Notes: generated from the sequence alone by a model not told the origin. A stretch of DNA of 64,000 nucleotides from an uncultured Rhizobiaceae group bacterium (GCA_937930845.1 CALHBJ010000006.1:1-64000); one strand, 5' to 3'. Shown: positions 7,057 through 17,037, numbered from the stretch's first letter. Made by a program: numbers and translations.

Positions 7057-8202
7057 ATGTTTTATACGGTTTTTAGTACAAACGATTCTCCCTATATGCA
7101 GTGGCAATCGGAGCTTTTGGAGCATTCCTGGAAACAGGCTGGTCAGGAAGGGGAATTGATCCGCCTTGTGGCGACCCATACGCCCGATGCCTTGCCGGTG
7201 CAGAAATATGCGCGCTGCGTGGCAACGCGGTGTTGGGATGTGCATCCCCAGACCGGTGACAAATATCCAATTTACAACAAGCCAGCATCGCTGCTCGAAT
7301 GGGTGTATCGGGAGCGGCCGGAGGGGACGGTTCTTCTGCTTGACCCGGATTGTGTGTTTCGCAAACCGGTCAAGCGCACGGTCGCCCCCGGATACCCGGC
7401 AGGGCAGGACTGGATTGATTTTCCGCTTGGAGAACCCGGCGGCGAGACCCCTTTTGGTTTGCCCCAACCGTTTTCTTTTCTCAAAGAATATTGCGCACGT
7501 GTAGATCTGCCCACGGATTCCATCATGATCCCAACGCTCATTCACACCACTGATCTGCGCCGGATTGCGGCTCGTTGGTTGGAATTATGTGGCGTAGTGC
7601 GTGACAATTACGCTGACGAGAATGGCAAAAAGATGTGGGAATCGGATATGATTGCCTATCTTGCAACATGTGGCGAATATGGCTTGCGCCATGAGCCAAT
7701 AAATCTGGGCGTGGCAACGAACTGGGATGAGGAAGCGATGCCTGATTCCCCGATTATTCATTATTGTCAGGCAATCCATGACGGCGATGGCGAAACGCTG
7801 TTCAACAAACATACCTACAAGCCCTGGTCACTGATCAGTACGCAAAGCGAAGCGGCGCAGTATTATGGTCGTGACCTGGTTGCACAAATTAACGGATTTA
7901 TTGCCTCACTGCCGGGTATTGCCGGTGCGGTGACGGGTGCGAGCAAGCCTTTGCGCCGGTTTGGCGTTATGGAAGGGCGGGTGCTTGATCAATTGTTGCT
8001 GGAACTTCCTGAACAAAACCGCAGCATTTGGCTTAATCAATCGGGCATGGCCGTTTGGGATTTGTGTGATGGCAACCGTTCTGTGGATGCAATTTGTCAG
8101 GACTTGAGCGAGACTTTTGATGCGGATGCGGACCTGATTGCTGCTGATATATTCCCGATTTTGGGGCAGTTGCAGGCGGCCGAATTCATCGCACTGCATT
8201 AA
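7057..8202 (+). CDS. peptidyl-serine galactosyltransferase-like enzyme with C-terminal PqqD domain
   Basis: 381 residues from ATG 7057. Residues 1-290 follow, as I recall it, the layout of plant peptidyl-serine alpha-galactosyltransferase SGT1 (GT96) and the related hydroxyproline arabinosyltransferases. The shared features are a WQ-containing start, HPQTGDKYPIYNKP (YNKP at 73-76), VLLLDPDCVF with DPD at 96-98, HTTDLRRIAARWLEL, WESDMIAYLATCGEYGL and IIHYCQAI. SGT1 galactosylates serine in Ser-hydroxyproline motifs of extensins. Residues about 300-381 form a PqqD-like domain (LNQSGMAVWDLCDG, from 326). The other PqqD fusion in the cluster has it at the N-terminus. It is the last gene of the cluster. 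Substrate and sugar are inferred. Confidence 0.7.
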   Translation: MFYTVFSTNDSPYMQWQSELLEHSWKQAGQEGELIRLVATHTPDALPVQKYARCVATRCWDVHPQTGDKYPIYNKPASLLEWVYRERPEGTVLLLDPDCVFRKPVKRTVAPGYPAGQDWIDFPLGEPGGETPFGLPQPFSFLKEYCARVDLPTDSIMIPTLIHTTDLRRIAARWLELCGVVRDNYADENGKKMWESDMIAYLATCGEYGLRHEPINLGVATNWDEEAMPDSPIIHYCQAIHDGDGETLFNKHTYKPWSLISTQSEAAQYYGRDLVAQINGFIASLPGIAGAVTGASKPLRRFGVMEGRVLDQLLLELPEQNRSIWLNQSGMAVWDLCDGNRSVDAICQDLSETFDADADLIAADIFPILGQLQAAEFIALH

Positions 8203-8534
8203 TTGGCAGTATGCTTTCCCAGGTATTTCAGCTTTTGGCTGACGCCTGTTTCTTTTGTGCACGCCTCGATCACAGATGAAACCGGGCAGGTGGGCCATGA
8301 ATTTTTATAATTGACCCACAACGTCACAAGTTTGTGCCCGTGCAGGGGCTTGAACCTGGCCTGGAATATCCCAAATTAGGGGCACATTGAACGGATGCTT
8401 CTCCCTTTAACCTTCAACACAAAACGCTGTGGTGCGACAGCACAGGCGGTGTTCTTGGTGGGCAAGGGAGGTTACAGTATCGTTTGGGATTCGCGTGGCC
8501 TGAAAGGTGCGCGAACAATAAAAAAGGGTCTTTT
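8203..8534 (+). other. intergenic region between the peptide cluster and lon
   Basis: No credible gene. A short inverted repeat (GTGGG at 8290-8294, CCCAC at 8314-8318) has no U tract. The only other signal is the heat-shock-like promoter listed separately. Confidence 0.4.
8349..8376 (+). promoter_or_regulatory. candidate heat-shock (RpoH) promoter of lon
   Basis: CTTGAA at 8349-8354, then after 14 bases TCCCAAAT at 8369-8376. Compared with the general RpoH consensus (CTTGAA, CCCCATNT), the -35 is exact and the -10 matches at 6 of 8 positions. lon is a known RpoH target in many proteobacteria. No transcription start is known here, and about 158 bases separate it from the lon start. Confidence 0.45.
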
Positions 8535-10967
8535 ATGACTGACGAGAAAAAACCTATTGATTTTGACGCCAATGGTGGAATCTTTCCGGTATTGCCCCTG
8601 CGCGACATCGTTGTCTTTCCTCACATGATTGTACCGCTGTTTGTGGGCCGCGAAAAATCAATCGCTGCGCTTGAAGAAGTTATGCAAAGCGACAAGCAGA
8701 TTTTGCTGGTGACGCAGAAAAATGCCGGAGACGATGATCCAGCACCTGCGGCCATGTATGATATAGGCACGCTGGCGACTGTGTTGCAATTGCTGAAACT
8801 GCCCGATGGCACCGTGAAAGTGCTGGTTGAAGGCCATGAGCGCGCTTCCATCACCCGCTTTACGGACCGTGAAGATTATCACGAAGGCTATGCGGTGCCC
8901 GCGCCGGATCTGGAAGAAAATGAAGTTCAGATTGAAGCGCTGTCACGCTCTGTTGTGTCCGAGTTTGAAAACTACGTAAAACTCAACAAGAAAGTGTCGC
9001 CGGAAGTCGTTTCCGCTGTGACCCAGATTGAGGAATACGCGAAACTCGCCGACACGATTGCATCCCATCTGGCCGTCAAGATTTCCGAGAAACAGGAAAT
9101 TCTTGGCTTGCTGTCGGTCAAGGACCGGCTGGAAAAAGTATTGTCCATGATGGAGAGCGAAATTTCGGTTCTTCAGGTGGAAAAGCGCATCCGTGGCCGA
9201 GTCAAGCGGCAGATGGAGAAGACCCAGCGCGAATATTATCTCAATGAACAGATGAAGGCCATTCAGAAGGAACTTGGTGACGGCGAAGAAGGCCGTGACG
9301 AGATGGCCGAGCTGGAAGAGAAAATTAACAAAACCAAGCTTTCCAAAGAAGCGCGTGAGAAGGCCGATGCGGAGTTCAAGAAGCTCAAGCAGATGAGCCC
9401 GATGAGCGCGGAAGCAACGGTTGTGCGCAACTATCTCGATTGGCTTCTCGGTATTCCGTGGGGCAAGAAATCCCGTGTCAAAACCGATCTTGAAGCGGCT
9501 GAAAAGGTCTTGGACACCGATCACTACGGATTGGACAAGGTCAAGGAACGCATTGTTGAGTTCCTGGCTGTGCAGAGCCGTTCGTCGAAAATCAAAGGCC
9601 CGATTCTGTGTCTCGTTGGCCCTCCCGGCGTGGGTAAAACCTCGCTTGGCAAGTCCATTGCCAAGGCGACCGGGCGTGAATTTGTTCGCATGTCACTTGG
9701 TGGCGTGCGCGATGAAGCGGAAATTCGCGGCCACAGGCGCACCTATATCGGCTCTATGCCGGGCAAGGTGATCCAGTCGATGAAGAAGGCGAAGAAAGCC
9801 AATCCGCTTTTCCTGCTCGATGAGATCGACAAGATGGGCCAGGATTTCCGCGGTGATCCCTCGTCCGCACTGCTTGAGGTGCTGGATCCGGAACAGAATA
9901 ATGCCTTTGGCGATCATTATCTGGAAGTGGATTATGATCTGTCGAACGTTATGTTCGTTACCACTGCCAACTCGCTCAATATTCCTGGGCCGCTGATGGA
10001 CCGGATGGAGATCATTCGTATCGCAGGATATACGGAAGACGAAAAGGTGGAAATCGCCCGTCGTCACCTCATTCCCAAAGCCATCCGTAATCATGCACTG
10101 GAAGATAAAGAACTGGCCATTTCGGAAGATGCGTTGATGAATGTCATTCGCGTCTATACCCGCGAGGCCGGAGTGCGAAATCTGGAACGTGAACTGGCAA
10201 CATTGGCACGCAAAGCCGTAACCGAGATTTTGAAGTCGAAAGGCAAGACCAAGAAGGTCAGCATTACGGCTAAGAACCTCAATGATTATCTGGGTGTTCA
10301 GCGTTATCGCTATGGCGAGATCGACAAGAACGACCAGGTGGGCGTGGTGACGGGTCTTGCATGGACCGAAGTTGGCGGCGAATTGCTGACAATTGAAGGC
10401 GTGATGATGCCCGGTAAGGGCAAGATGACCGTCACGGGCAATTTGCGCGATGTGATGAAAGAATCGATTTCTGCTGCGGCGTCCTATGTGCGCTCGCGTT
10501 CGATCGATTTTGGCATCAAGCCGCCGCTCTTTGAAAAACGCGACATTCACGTCCATGTGCCAGAAGGGGCGACGCCAAAAGACGGACCTTCGGCCGGCAC
10601 GGCAATGGCAACGGCCATTGTTTCCATGCTAACCGGGATTCCCGTTCGCAAGGATATCGCCATGACTGGTGAAATCACGTTGCGGGGCAGGGTGCTGCCG
10701 ATTGGTGGCCTCAAGGAGAAGCTGCTTGCAGCCCTTCGCGGTGGCATCAAGACGGTGTTGATCCCGGAGGAGAATGCCAAAGATCTGGCTGACATCCCTG
10801 AAAACGTGAAGAATGCGCTTAACATCATTCCCGTGTCGCATCTCGATGATGTGTTGCCTCATGCTTTGTTGAGCATGCCAGAGGCTGTGGACTGGAGTGA
10901 AGAGGAAGCCGAGGCGGCCGCACTGGCCTCTAAAGCTGCCGCTGAGCAGGCCGTGGTCGCCCACTGA
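8535..10967 (+). CDS. lon: ATP-dependent Lon protease
   Basis: 810 residues from ATG 8535. Upstream in-frame TTG/GTG codons would add residues the family lacks. Order: N-terminal substrate-binding domain ([20 protein letters not shown]), coiled region to about 290, AAA+ module with Walker A GPPGVGKT at 362-369 and [10 protein letters not shown], then the protease domain. The catalytic pair is S686 ([10 protein letters not shown]) and K729 (GGLKEK). Lon is a cytoplasmic hexamer that degrades misfolded and specific regulatory proteins. Length is normal. It is followed by a strong terminator and then hupB, an order common in Alphaproteobacteria. Confidence 0.97.
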   Translation: MTDEKKPIDFDANGGIFPVLPLRDIVVFPHMIVPLFVGREKSIAALEEVMQSDKQILLVTQKNAGDDDPAPAAMYDIGTLATVLQLLKLPDGTVKVLVEGHERASITRFTDREDYHEGYAVPAPDLEENEVQIEALSRSVVSEFENYVKLNKKVSPEVVSAVTQIEEYAKLADTIASHLAVKISEKQEILGLLSVKDRLEKVLSMMESEISVLQVEKRIRGRVKRQMEKTQREYYLNEQMKAIQKELGDGEEGRDEMAELEEKINKTKLSKEAREKADAEFKKLKQMSPMSAEATVVRNYLDWLLGIPWGKKSRVKTDLEAAEKVLDTDHYGLDKVKERIVEFLAVQSRSSKIKGPILCLVGPPGVGKTSLGKSIAKATGREFVRMSLGGVRDEAEIRGHRRTYIGSMPGKVIQSMKKAKKANPLFLLDEIDKMGQDFRGDPSSALLEVLDPEQNNAFGDHYLEVDYDLSNVMFVTTANSLNIPGPLMDRMEIIRIAGYTEDEKVEIARRHLIPKAIRNHALEDKELAISEDALMNVIRVYTREAGVRNLERELATLARKAVTEILKSKGKTKKVSITAKNLNDYLGVQRYRYGEIDKNDQVGVVTGLAWTEVGGELLTIEGVMMPGKGKMTVTGNLRDVMKESISAAASYVRSRSIDFGIKPPLFEKRDIHVHVPEGATPKDGPSAGTAMATAIVSMLTGIPVRKDIAMTGEITLRGRVLPIGGLKEKLLAALRGGIKTVLIPEENAKDLADIPENVKNALNIIPVSHLDDVLPHALLSMPEAVDWSEEEAEAAALASKAAAEQAVVAH

Positions 10968-11018
10968 CAAACAAGCCTGGGCTGCTGTTAAATGGCCCGG
11001 GAATGCTGAATTTACTGG

Positions 11019-11058
11019 TTGGCCGCGCGAATCACATTCGTGCGGCCAATTTGCTTTT
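11019..11058 (+). terminator. intrinsic terminator after lon
   Basis: A 14 bp stem (11019-11032 with 11036-11049, one G-T pair) closes a 3-base loop and is followed by TTTGCTTTTC. It lies 50 bases after the lon stop. Confidence 0.8.
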
Positions 11059-11261
11059 CGGCCCGATTGGCGGTCCTGAGAACGGAAATCGCCGCTCGTA
11101 ATGCACCTGAAGGTCCATAAATGCGATGTGATTGCCAGAAAAACCCCTTCAAACCCCTTATTTAGGTGGGTTTTAGTTGCGCCTCATGCCTGAAAAGCCG
11201 AAAATGACACAACCTCGTGAGTCTTGCGTTGGAGGGGGTTTAGTCAAAAAGGATCTGACAC

Positions 11262-11537
11262 ATGAATAAACAAGAACTCATTTCTGCTATGTCCGCAAAG
11301 TCGGAACTGACCAAAGAACAGTCTGGTGCTGCGCTGGAAGCATTTATCGATTCAGTTACAGATTCGCTGAAGGCTGGCGATGAAGTTCGCCTTCTTGGTT
11401 TCGGCAATTTCGTCGTGAGCCGTCGCGAAGCTAAAATGGGCCGCAACCCACAGACCGGCCAACAGGTGGAAATTAAAGCCGCCAATGTTGCTCGCTTCAA
11501 AGTGGGCAAGGGCCTTAAAGACAAGATCAATTCCTGA
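11262..11537 (+). CDS. hupB: DNA-binding protein HU
   Basis: 91 residues from ATG 11262 with AAGGA upstream. It has the whole HU/IHF fold: MNKQELI start, GDEVRLLGFGNF, and the DNA-wrapping arm with GRNPQTGQ and VARFKVGKGLK. HU dimers bend and compact DNA without strong sequence preference. The gene stands alone between a lon terminator and its own terminator. Confidence 0.95.
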   Translation: MNKQELISAMSAKSELTKEQSGAALEAFIDSVTDSLKAGDEVRLLGFGNFVVSRREAKMGRNPQTGQQVEIKAANVARFKVGKGLKDKINS

Positions 11538-11567
11538 TTTTTGTCTCCAAACTATTGCTTGGCGAAG

Positions 11568-11600
11568 GCCCCGTGCTGAAAGGTGCGGGGCTTTCTCTTT
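11568..11600 (+). terminator. intrinsic terminator after hupB
   Basis: The stem GCCCCG (11568-11573) pairs with CGGGGC (11586-11591), followed by TTTCTCTTTT. It is 30 bases after the hupB stop. Confidence 0.8.
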
Positions 11601-11649
11601 TCTGGAAGTCGGGTTCATCTGTGATGTCCCAATGTGCGAGCCCCATTGA

Positions 11650-12219
11650 ATGACACCTATCACTCAGAAAATTGAATTTATTCTGGAACTGGAGAAACTG
11701 AAGGGAGTTCTGCGCAAGACGCGCCCTGTTGGCGATGCGCGATATGAAAACAGCGCAGAACATTCCTGGCAGACCACTCTGGCTGCCCTGATCTTTCTGG
11801 AAGACGCGCCAGCGGAACTCGACGGGCTGAAAGTGCTCAAAATGCTGCTGATTCATGATGTGGTGGAAATCGATTGCGGTGATGTGTTTGTTTATGACGA
11901 TGCTGCGCGCAAAGCCGTTGAGGCCAATGAACTGGCGGCTGCCGAACGCATCTTTGCCCTTTTGCCCGACCCGCTTGGTGGAGAACTGCTCGACCTGTGG
12001 AAAGAATTTGAAGCCCGCGCGACCCCGGAATCGGTTTTCGCCAAGGCGATAGACCGCGTCTGCCCGGTCATCCAAAACCTCAATACGCCGGTTTCCAGTT
12101 GGCGCGAAAACGCCATCTCACGCGATCGGGTGCTCGCCAAAAATGCTGAGATCGAAAATATAAGTCCCGAATTATGGACCGAATTAAAGCGCCAAATTGA
12201 TCAGGCAGATCTGGATTAA
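11650..12219 (+). CDS. HD-domain hydrolase (YfbR/HDDC2-like)
   Basis: 189 residues from ATG 11650. The metal-binding histidines and aspartates of the HD superfamily are visible: ENSAEHSW near residue 36, then LLIHDVVEIDCGDVF near 68-80, and a later conserved aspartate in AIDRVCP. In this subfamily the enzymes are small phosphohydrolases; E. coli YfbR is a 5'-deoxynucleotidase. The exact substrate cannot be told. It is a single-gene unit after the hupB terminator and faces the minus-strand tRNAs. Confidence 0.85.
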   Translation: MTPITQKIEFILELEKLKGVLRKTRPVGDARYENSAEHSWQTTLAALIFLEDAPAELDGLKVLKMLLIHDVVEIDCGDVFVYDDAARKAVEANELAAAERIFALLPDPLGGELLDLWKEFEARATPESVFAKAIDRVCPVIQNLNTPVSSWRENAISRDRVLAKNAEIENISPELWTELKRQIDQADLD

Positions 12220-12347
12220 GGCGCGTTTCGTGCAGAATGCGCTGATTTATTTTTAGTGTGGTGGTGTCAATTGGCTGGTTTGCCAAATTTGACCCGGTGT
12301 CCGGCATCTTTTTCTGTGCCCCCGGTGGGGAAGCTGGATGGGGAGAA

Positions 12348-12423
<76 letters not shown>

Positions 12424-12485
12424 GGACTGTCCGCTTGGTTCATGGACAGAAAGGGATCACCAACACTCGATTGCTCGAGAGAAGG

Positions 12486-12562
12486 TGGCGCGAGTGACGG
12501 GACTCGAACCCGCGACCTCCGGCGTGACAGGCCGGCACTCTAACCAACTGAGCTACACCCGC
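12486..12562 (-). tRNA. tRNA-Asp (GTC anticodon)
   Basis: 77 bases on the minus strand: acceptor GCGGGTG, D arm with GGTTAGAG, anticodon stem CCGGC around loop CTGTCAC (anticodon GTC), T arm CGGG TTCGAGT CCCG, encoded CCA. It lies 62 bases upstream of tRNA-Val on the same strand, so the two are probably co-transcribed. Confidence 0.96.
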
Positions 12563-12784
12563 GTGGGTTGGAGAAATAGTCCCTCCAAGGTCGAGAGACG
12601 CAATACGTTTGCGGGATAGCGAAGTCAAGCACCGAAAGGCGCAAATTACACCCGATAGCAAAGATATTTTGATTGTCGAAGGTGGTGGTAAAAATATGTC
12701 GAATTGATGCCAGAGGCGTCTTGTCAACTTGCTTTGAAATGAAGGGTCGTTTAGGTCAGGCAAAAGACAATGCCGGAGCCTGTA

Positions 12785-13150
12785 ATGGAACAATTGCTGC
12801 TTTCTTATCTGCCCGTGCTCATCTTTATGGGCGTGGCACTCTTCATTGGCCTTGCCCTGCTGATTGCGCCTTTCCTGGTTGCCCATCGTGCACCCGATGA
12901 TGAGAAGCTTTCTGCCTATGAGTGTGGCTTTAACGCATTTGATGATGCGCGGATGAAATTTGACGTTCGATTTTATCTGGTGGCAATTCTTTTCATCATT
13001 TTCGACCTGGAAGTGGCGTTTCTGTTCCCCTGGGCCGTGAGCTTTGGCGAACTGGGCTGGTTTGGGTTTTGGTCAATGATGGTGTTCCTGGGCGTGCTGA
13101 CGATTGGCTTCATCTATGAATGGAAAAAGGGTGCTCTGGAGTGGGACTAA
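12785..13150 (+). CDS. nuoA: NADH-quinone oxidoreductase subunit A
   Basis: 121 residues from ATG 12785, chosen over ATG 12770 because GGAG lies 6 bases before it and this gives the family's usual length. Three membrane helices. The conserved loop [23 protein letters not shown] and the acidic [12 protein letters not shown] identify NuoA, a membrane-arm subunit close to the quinone site. It opens the complex I operon. A weak promoter-like pair TTGCTT (12729) and TAGGTC (12752), 17 bases apart, lies upstream. Confidence 0.95.
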   Translation: MEQLLLSYLPVLIFMGVALFIGLALLIAPFLVAHRAPDDEKLSAYECGFNAFDDARMKFDVRFYLVAILFIIFDLEVAFLFPWAVSFGELGWFGFWSMMVFLGVLTIGFIYEWKKGALEWD

Positions 13151-13195
13151 GCTGGTCACCTGACCGCCCTGCAAAGCAACGCAACAGGAATTGAT

Positions 13196-13771
13196 ATGCA
13201 AGATGGATCTTCAACGCTGATTGCCCCAAGTCCGAAAGGGGTGTTGGACCCGAATACCGGCAAGCCGGTCGGTGCCGATGATCCCTGGTTTGGGGAAATC
13301 AATGATGAGCTTGCCGATAAGGGCTTCATTGTCACGTCAACCGATGACCTGATCAATTGGGCTCGCACGGGCTCGTTGATGTGGATGACATTCGGGCTGG
13401 CCTGTTGTGCTGTAGAGATGATGCAGTTTTCCATGCCCCGCTATGATGCCGAGCGTTTCGGCATTGCCCCGCGCGCCTCACCGCGCCAATGCGATGTGAT
13501 GATTGTTGCGGGAACGCTGACCAATAAAATGGCACCGGCGCTGCGCAAGGTTTATGACCAGATGCCGGAGCCTCGCTATGTGATTTCCATGGGCTCCTGT
13601 GCCAATGGCGGCGGGTATTATCACTATTCCTATTCTGTCGTGCGCGGCTGCGACCGCATTGTGCCCGTGGATATTTATGTGCCTGGATGCCCGCCCACCG
13701 CAGAGGCGCTGCTCTATGGTGTGTTGCTTTTGCAAAAGAAGATTCGCCGCACCGGCACGATTGAGCGGTGA
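13196..13771 (+). CDS. nuoB: NADH-quinone oxidoreductase subunit B
   Basis: 191 residues from ATG 13196. It carries the ligands of cluster N2, the last iron-sulfur centre before quinone: the tandem cysteines in [11 protein letters not shown], then [10 protein letters not shown] and [11 protein letters not shown]. Peripheral-arm subunit at the membrane junction. The first 40 residues are the usual variable extension of alphaproteobacterial NuoB. Confidence 0.97.
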   Translation: MQDGSSTLIAPSPKGVLDPNTGKPVGADDPWFGEINDELADKGFIVTSTDDLINWARTGSLMWMTFGLACCAVEMMQFSMPRYDAERFGIAPRASPRQCDVMIVAGTLTNKMAPALRKVYDQMPEPRYVISMGSCANGGGYYHYSYSVVRGCDRIVPVDIYVPGCPPTAEALLYGVLLLQKKIRRTGTIER

Positions 13772-13777
13772 TTGACC

Positions 13778-14392
13778 ATGATTGATGTCCAAAGTCTCAA
13801 TGATCTGAAGTCCTATCTGGAAGAATCCCTGGCCGATGATCTCGACCATGCTGAGATTGCATTTGATGAATTGAACATCGAGGTTGGTCCCTCACAAATT
13901 GTGCGGGTGCTTCGCGCCCTGCGTGATGATGTGCAAACCCGCTTTATCTCGCTGATTGATATTTGTGGCGTTGATTATCCTGAGCGCAAGGACCGGTTTG
14001 ATGTGGTTTATCATTTAATGAGCCCACAAAATAATCAGCGCATTCGCATTCGCATACGCACCGATGAGGTTAATCCTGTACCCAGTGTGGTGGAAGTGTT
14101 TCCCGCTGCTGACTGGTTTGAGCGGGAGGCCTATGACCTCTATGGCATTTTGTTCACGGGCCACCCGGATTTGCGCCGCTTGTTGACCGATTACGGTTTT
14201 GAAGGCCATCCGCTGCGCAAGGATTTTCCGCTCACGGGCTTTACCGAAGTGCGCTACGATGATGAGCAGAAACGAGTGGTTTACGAACCCGTTTCGCTGC
14301 GTCAGGAATTCCGCAATTTCGATTTCCTCTCGCCATGGGAAGGCACAGACTATGTGCTGCCGGGCGATGAGAAAGAAACGAAGGCAAACTGA
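13778..14392 (+). CDS. nuoC: NADH-quinone oxidoreductase subunit C
   Basis: 204 residues from ATG 13778, six bases after an in-frame TTG that directly follows the nuoB stop. It has the 30 kDa subunit signature [38 protein letters not shown]. Separate nuoC and nuoD is the alphaproteobacterial and mitochondrial arrangement, unlike the E. coli fusion. It helps hold the peripheral arm to the quinone module. Confidence 0.96.
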   Translation: MIDVQSLNDLKSYLEESLADDLDHAEIAFDELNIEVGPSQIVRVLRALRDDVQTRFISLIDICGVDYPERKDRFDVVYHLMSPQNNQRIRIRIRTDEVNPVPSVVEVFPAADWFEREAYDLYGILFTGHPDLRRLLTDYGFEGHPLRKDFPLTGFTEVRYDDEQKRVVYEPVSLRQEFRNFDFLSPWEGTDYVLPGDEKETKAN

Positions 14393-14395
14393 ATT

Positions 14396-15586
14396 ATGGC
14401 CGAAGTCGACATTAGAAACTTCAACATCAACTTTGGGCCGCAGCATCCGGCGGCGCATGGGGTGTTGCGTTTGGTTCTCGAACTTGACGGCGAAGTCGTG
14501 GAGCGGGTCGACCCGCATATTGGATTGTTGCATCGCGGCACCGAAAAGCTGATTGAGCACAAGACCTATTTGCAGGCGATGCCGTATTTTGATCGCCTCG
14601 ACTATGTTGCCCCGATGAACCAGGAACATGCGTTTTGCCTGGCTATTGAAAAGCTGCTTGGGCTGGAAGTGCCGCGCCGGGCATCGCTGATCAGAGTGCT
14701 GTATTCCGAGATTGGCCGGGTTCTGTCACACCTGCTCAACGTGACCACTCAAGCGCTGGATGTGGGGGCGTTCACGCCTTCGCTTTGGGGCTTTGAAGAG
14801 CGTGAAAAGCTGATGGTGTTTTACGAGCGCGCATGTGGCGCACGTATGCATGCAGCTTATTTCCGCCCCGGTGGGGTCCACCAGGATATTCCGCAAAAGC
14901 TGATCGATGATATTGGCGCGTGGTGTGAGCCGTTCCTCAAAGTGGTGGATGATATTGAAGGCCTGTTGACCGACAACCGGATATTCAAACAGCGCAATGT
15001 GGATATTGGCATTATCCCGCTGGAAGAATGTTGGGCCTGGGGCTTTTCGGGCGTCATGGTGCGTGGATCTGGTGCGGCGTGGGATTTGCGCCGCTCGCAG
15101 CCTTATGAATGTTATGACGAAATGGAATTTGAGATTCCGGTCGGTAAGAATTGCGACAATTACGACCGCTATCTCATCCGGGTTCTGGAAATGCGAGAGT
15201 CCGTGAAGATTATGCAGCAGTGCATTGCCAAATTGTCTGTTCCTGCAGGGCAGGGGCCGGTGAACTCGGCCGACGGTAAAGCCGTGCCGCCCAAGCGTGG
15301 TGAGATGAAACGCTCGATGGAAGCGCTGATCCATCACTTCAAGCTTTACACTGAAGGCTTCAAAGTGCCTGCCGGGGAAGTTTATTGCGCTGTGGAAGCG
15401 CCCAAGGGCGAATTCGGCGTGTATCTTGTGTCTGATGGGTCCAACAAACCCTATCGCTGCAAGCTGCGCGCGCCGGGGTTCTCGCACTTGCAGGCCATGG
15501 ACCACATGTGTCGCGGCCATATGCTCGCCGATGTGGGCGCGGTCCTGGGTTCCATGGATATCGTATTTGGTGAGGTGGATCGATGA
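14396..15586 (+). CDS. nuoD: NADH-quinone oxidoreductase subunit D
   Basis: 396 residues from ATG 14396, 3 bases after nuoC. The 49 kDa subunit, lining the quinone pocket with NuoB. Clear motifs: [20 protein letters not shown] at the start, LLHRGTEKL, and the C-terminal [20 protein letters not shown] and [12 protein letters not shown]. Its stop overlaps the start of a small lipoprotein gene in an ATGA junction. Confidence 0.97.
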   Translation: MAEVDIRNFNINFGPQHPAAHGVLRLVLELDGEVVERVDPHIGLLHRGTEKLIEHKTYLQAMPYFDRLDYVAPMNQEHAFCLAIEKLLGLEVPRRASLIRVLYSEIGRVLSHLLNVTTQALDVGAFTPSLWGFEEREKLMVFYERACGARMHAAYFRPGGVHQDIPQKLIDDIGAWCEPFLKVVDDIEGLLTDNRIFKQRNVDIGIIPLEECWAWGFSGVMVRGSGAAWDLRRSQPYECYDEMEFEIPVGKNCDNYDRYLIRVLEMRESVKIMQQCIAKLSVPAGQGPVNSADGKAVPPKRGEMKRSMEALIHHFKLYTEGFKVPAGEVYCAVEAPKGEFGVYLVSDGSNKPYRCKLRAPGFSHLQAMDHMCRGHMLADVGAVLGSMDIVFGEVDR

Positions 15587-15912
15587 AACATGTCTTAGTA
15601 TCGCTTATGGCATTGATGCTGCTTGCCGGCTGCAATTCCACATCAAACGCACCAAAGCTTTCGGCATCACAGCAGGCGGAACAGGATCGCCGCTACGATG
15701 CTGTGGGGGCTGACATTTTGGCGGCGTTGGCCACTGCTGGTGGATGCATGACCAAAGATCAGATTCAGTCGCAGGTGGTCGAAGCGCAAACAGGGTCTCG
15801 CCAGGAAGCACTTGTTGTCACATTGATCGTGACCAACAGGCTGTCCAAACAGGGCAAGGCCAATGTGCAAGGCAACTCGGTCAGTCTTCCTGGAAAGAAG
15901 GGGTGCGCTTAG
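15583..15912 (+). CDS. small lipoprotein of unknown function within the nuo operon
   Basis: 109 residues from ATG 15583, overlapping the nuoD stop by four bases. The N-terminus is a lipoprotein signal ([10 protein letters not shown]) with the lipid-modified cysteine at about residue 17. The mature part is about 90 residues with two cysteines (GGCMTKDQ and the near-terminal GCA) and a helical middle section. I recognise no domain. The next gene, nuoE, starts one base after its stop, so it is translated as part of the operon. A role at complex I is possible but unproven. Confidence 0.75.
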   Translation: MKHVLVSLMALMLLAGCNSTSNAPKLSASQQAEQDRRYDAVGADILAALATAGGCMTKDQIQSQVVEAQTGSRQEALVVTLIVTNRLSKQGKANVQGNSVSLPGKKGCA

Positions 15913-17028
15913 ATGTCTGTTCGTCGTCTGGCAGAAGATCAGGTCCAGCCTGACAGCTTTAAGTACACGCGCGAAAACGCATCCTGGGCGAAGAAAAAGC
16001 TCAAGGATTATCCAAAGGGCCGTCAAGCGTCTGCGGTGATCCCGCTGTTAATGCGTGCTCAGGAGCAAGATGGCTGGGTCACCAAGGCCGCGATTGAGCA
16101 TGTGGCTAAAATGCTCGACATGCCGTTGATCCGCGTCTTGGAAGTTGCCACTTTCTACACGCAGTTTCAGCTCGCTCCCGTGGGAAAACGCGCTCATATT
16201 CAGGTTTGTGGTACGACACCTTGCATGTTGCGCGGGGCAGGCGACATTATGGATGTGTGCAAAAAACGCATCGCACCAGCACCGTTCGAATTGTCGGAAG
16301 ATGGAAATCTGTCCTGGGAAGAGGTCGAATGCCAGGGCGCATGTGTGAACGCACCCATGGTGATGATTTTCAAGGACAGTTATGAAGATCTGACGCCCGA
16401 ACGGATGGAAGAAATCATTGACGCCTTTGATGCCGGAAAGGGCGAAGGGGTTCCGGTTGGCCCACAGATCGATCGTGTCTTCTCCGCACCTATTGGCGGA
16501 CTTACTTCTTTAACGGAGGCACCGGGCAAGAGGGCGGCCAACGGCAATGCGCGCAAAGCGGCCAAGCCTGCTGCAGCCAAAAAAGCTGCCCCGGCCAAAA
16601 AGTCTGCCGTAAAGAAACCTGTGGCCAAAGGCAATATCGGCGCTCGCGCCGCCGCGCTGGCTGGTGCGGGAACTGTAAAGGCTGCAACCAAAAAAACTGC
16701 CGTCAAAAAAGCCCCAGCCAAGAAAGCGGCAGCAAAGGTGAATGCTGCGGATAAAGGGCGTCCGGTGGCCATGAAAAAGCCAAAAGCGCCGGATGATCTG
16801 AAACTGATTTCAGGTGTTGGGCCGAAGCTTGAAGGCGTTTTGAACGGACTTGGAATTTACAAGTTTGAGCAGGTTGCCAAATGGAAAAAGGCCGAACGCG
16901 AATGGGTGGATGGCTATTTGAAATTCAAAGGCCGTATCGACCGTGACGACTGGGTCAAACAAGCCAAGGCTTTGGCCAAAGGCGGCGAGGCTGAATATAT
17001 CAAAGTGTTCGGCAAGAAGCCGCGATAG
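15913..17028 (+). CDS. nuoE: NADH-quinone oxidoreductase subunit E with C-terminal helix-hairpin-helix extension
   Basis: 371 residues from ATG 15913, more than twice the core NuoE length. Residues 1-200 are the 24 kDa subunit with the [2Fe-2S] N1a ligands C-x4-C (CGTTPC) and C-x3-C (CQGAC). Residues about 205-290 are a Lys/Ala/Pro-rich low-complexity linker. Residues about 295-371 hold a helix-hairpin-helix-like domain (LKLISGVGPKLEGVLNGLG, then WVDGYLKFKGRIDRDDW). Such extensions are known in alphaproteobacterial NuoE; their function is not settled. NuoE works with NuoF and NuoG in the NADH-oxidising module. Confidence 0.95.
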   Translation: MSVRRLAEDQVQPDSFKYTRENASWAKKKLKDYPKGRQASAVIPLLMRAQEQDGWVTKAAIEHVAKMLDMPLIRVLEVATFYTQFQLAPVGKRAHIQVCGTTPCMLRGAGDIMDVCKKRIAPAPFELSEDGNLSWEEVECQGACVNAPMVMIFKDSYEDLTPERMEEIIDAFDAGKGEGVPVGPQIDRVFSAPIGGLTSLTEAPGKRAANGNARKAAKPAAAKKAAPAKKSAVKKPVAKGNIGARAAALAGAGTVKAATKKTAVKKAPAKKAAAKVNAADKGRPVAMKKPKAPDDLKLISGVGPKLEGVLNGLGIYKFEQVAKWKKAEREWVDGYLKFKGRIDRDDWVKQAKALAKGGEAEYIKVFGKKPR

Positions 17029-17037
17029 GAGTTTGTG

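Noticed and set aside
6205..7545. Minus-strand frame (446 codons) opposite the GT60 and SGT1-like genes
   Set aside because: Antisense to the two glycosyltransferases, which have clear motifs in the other strand.
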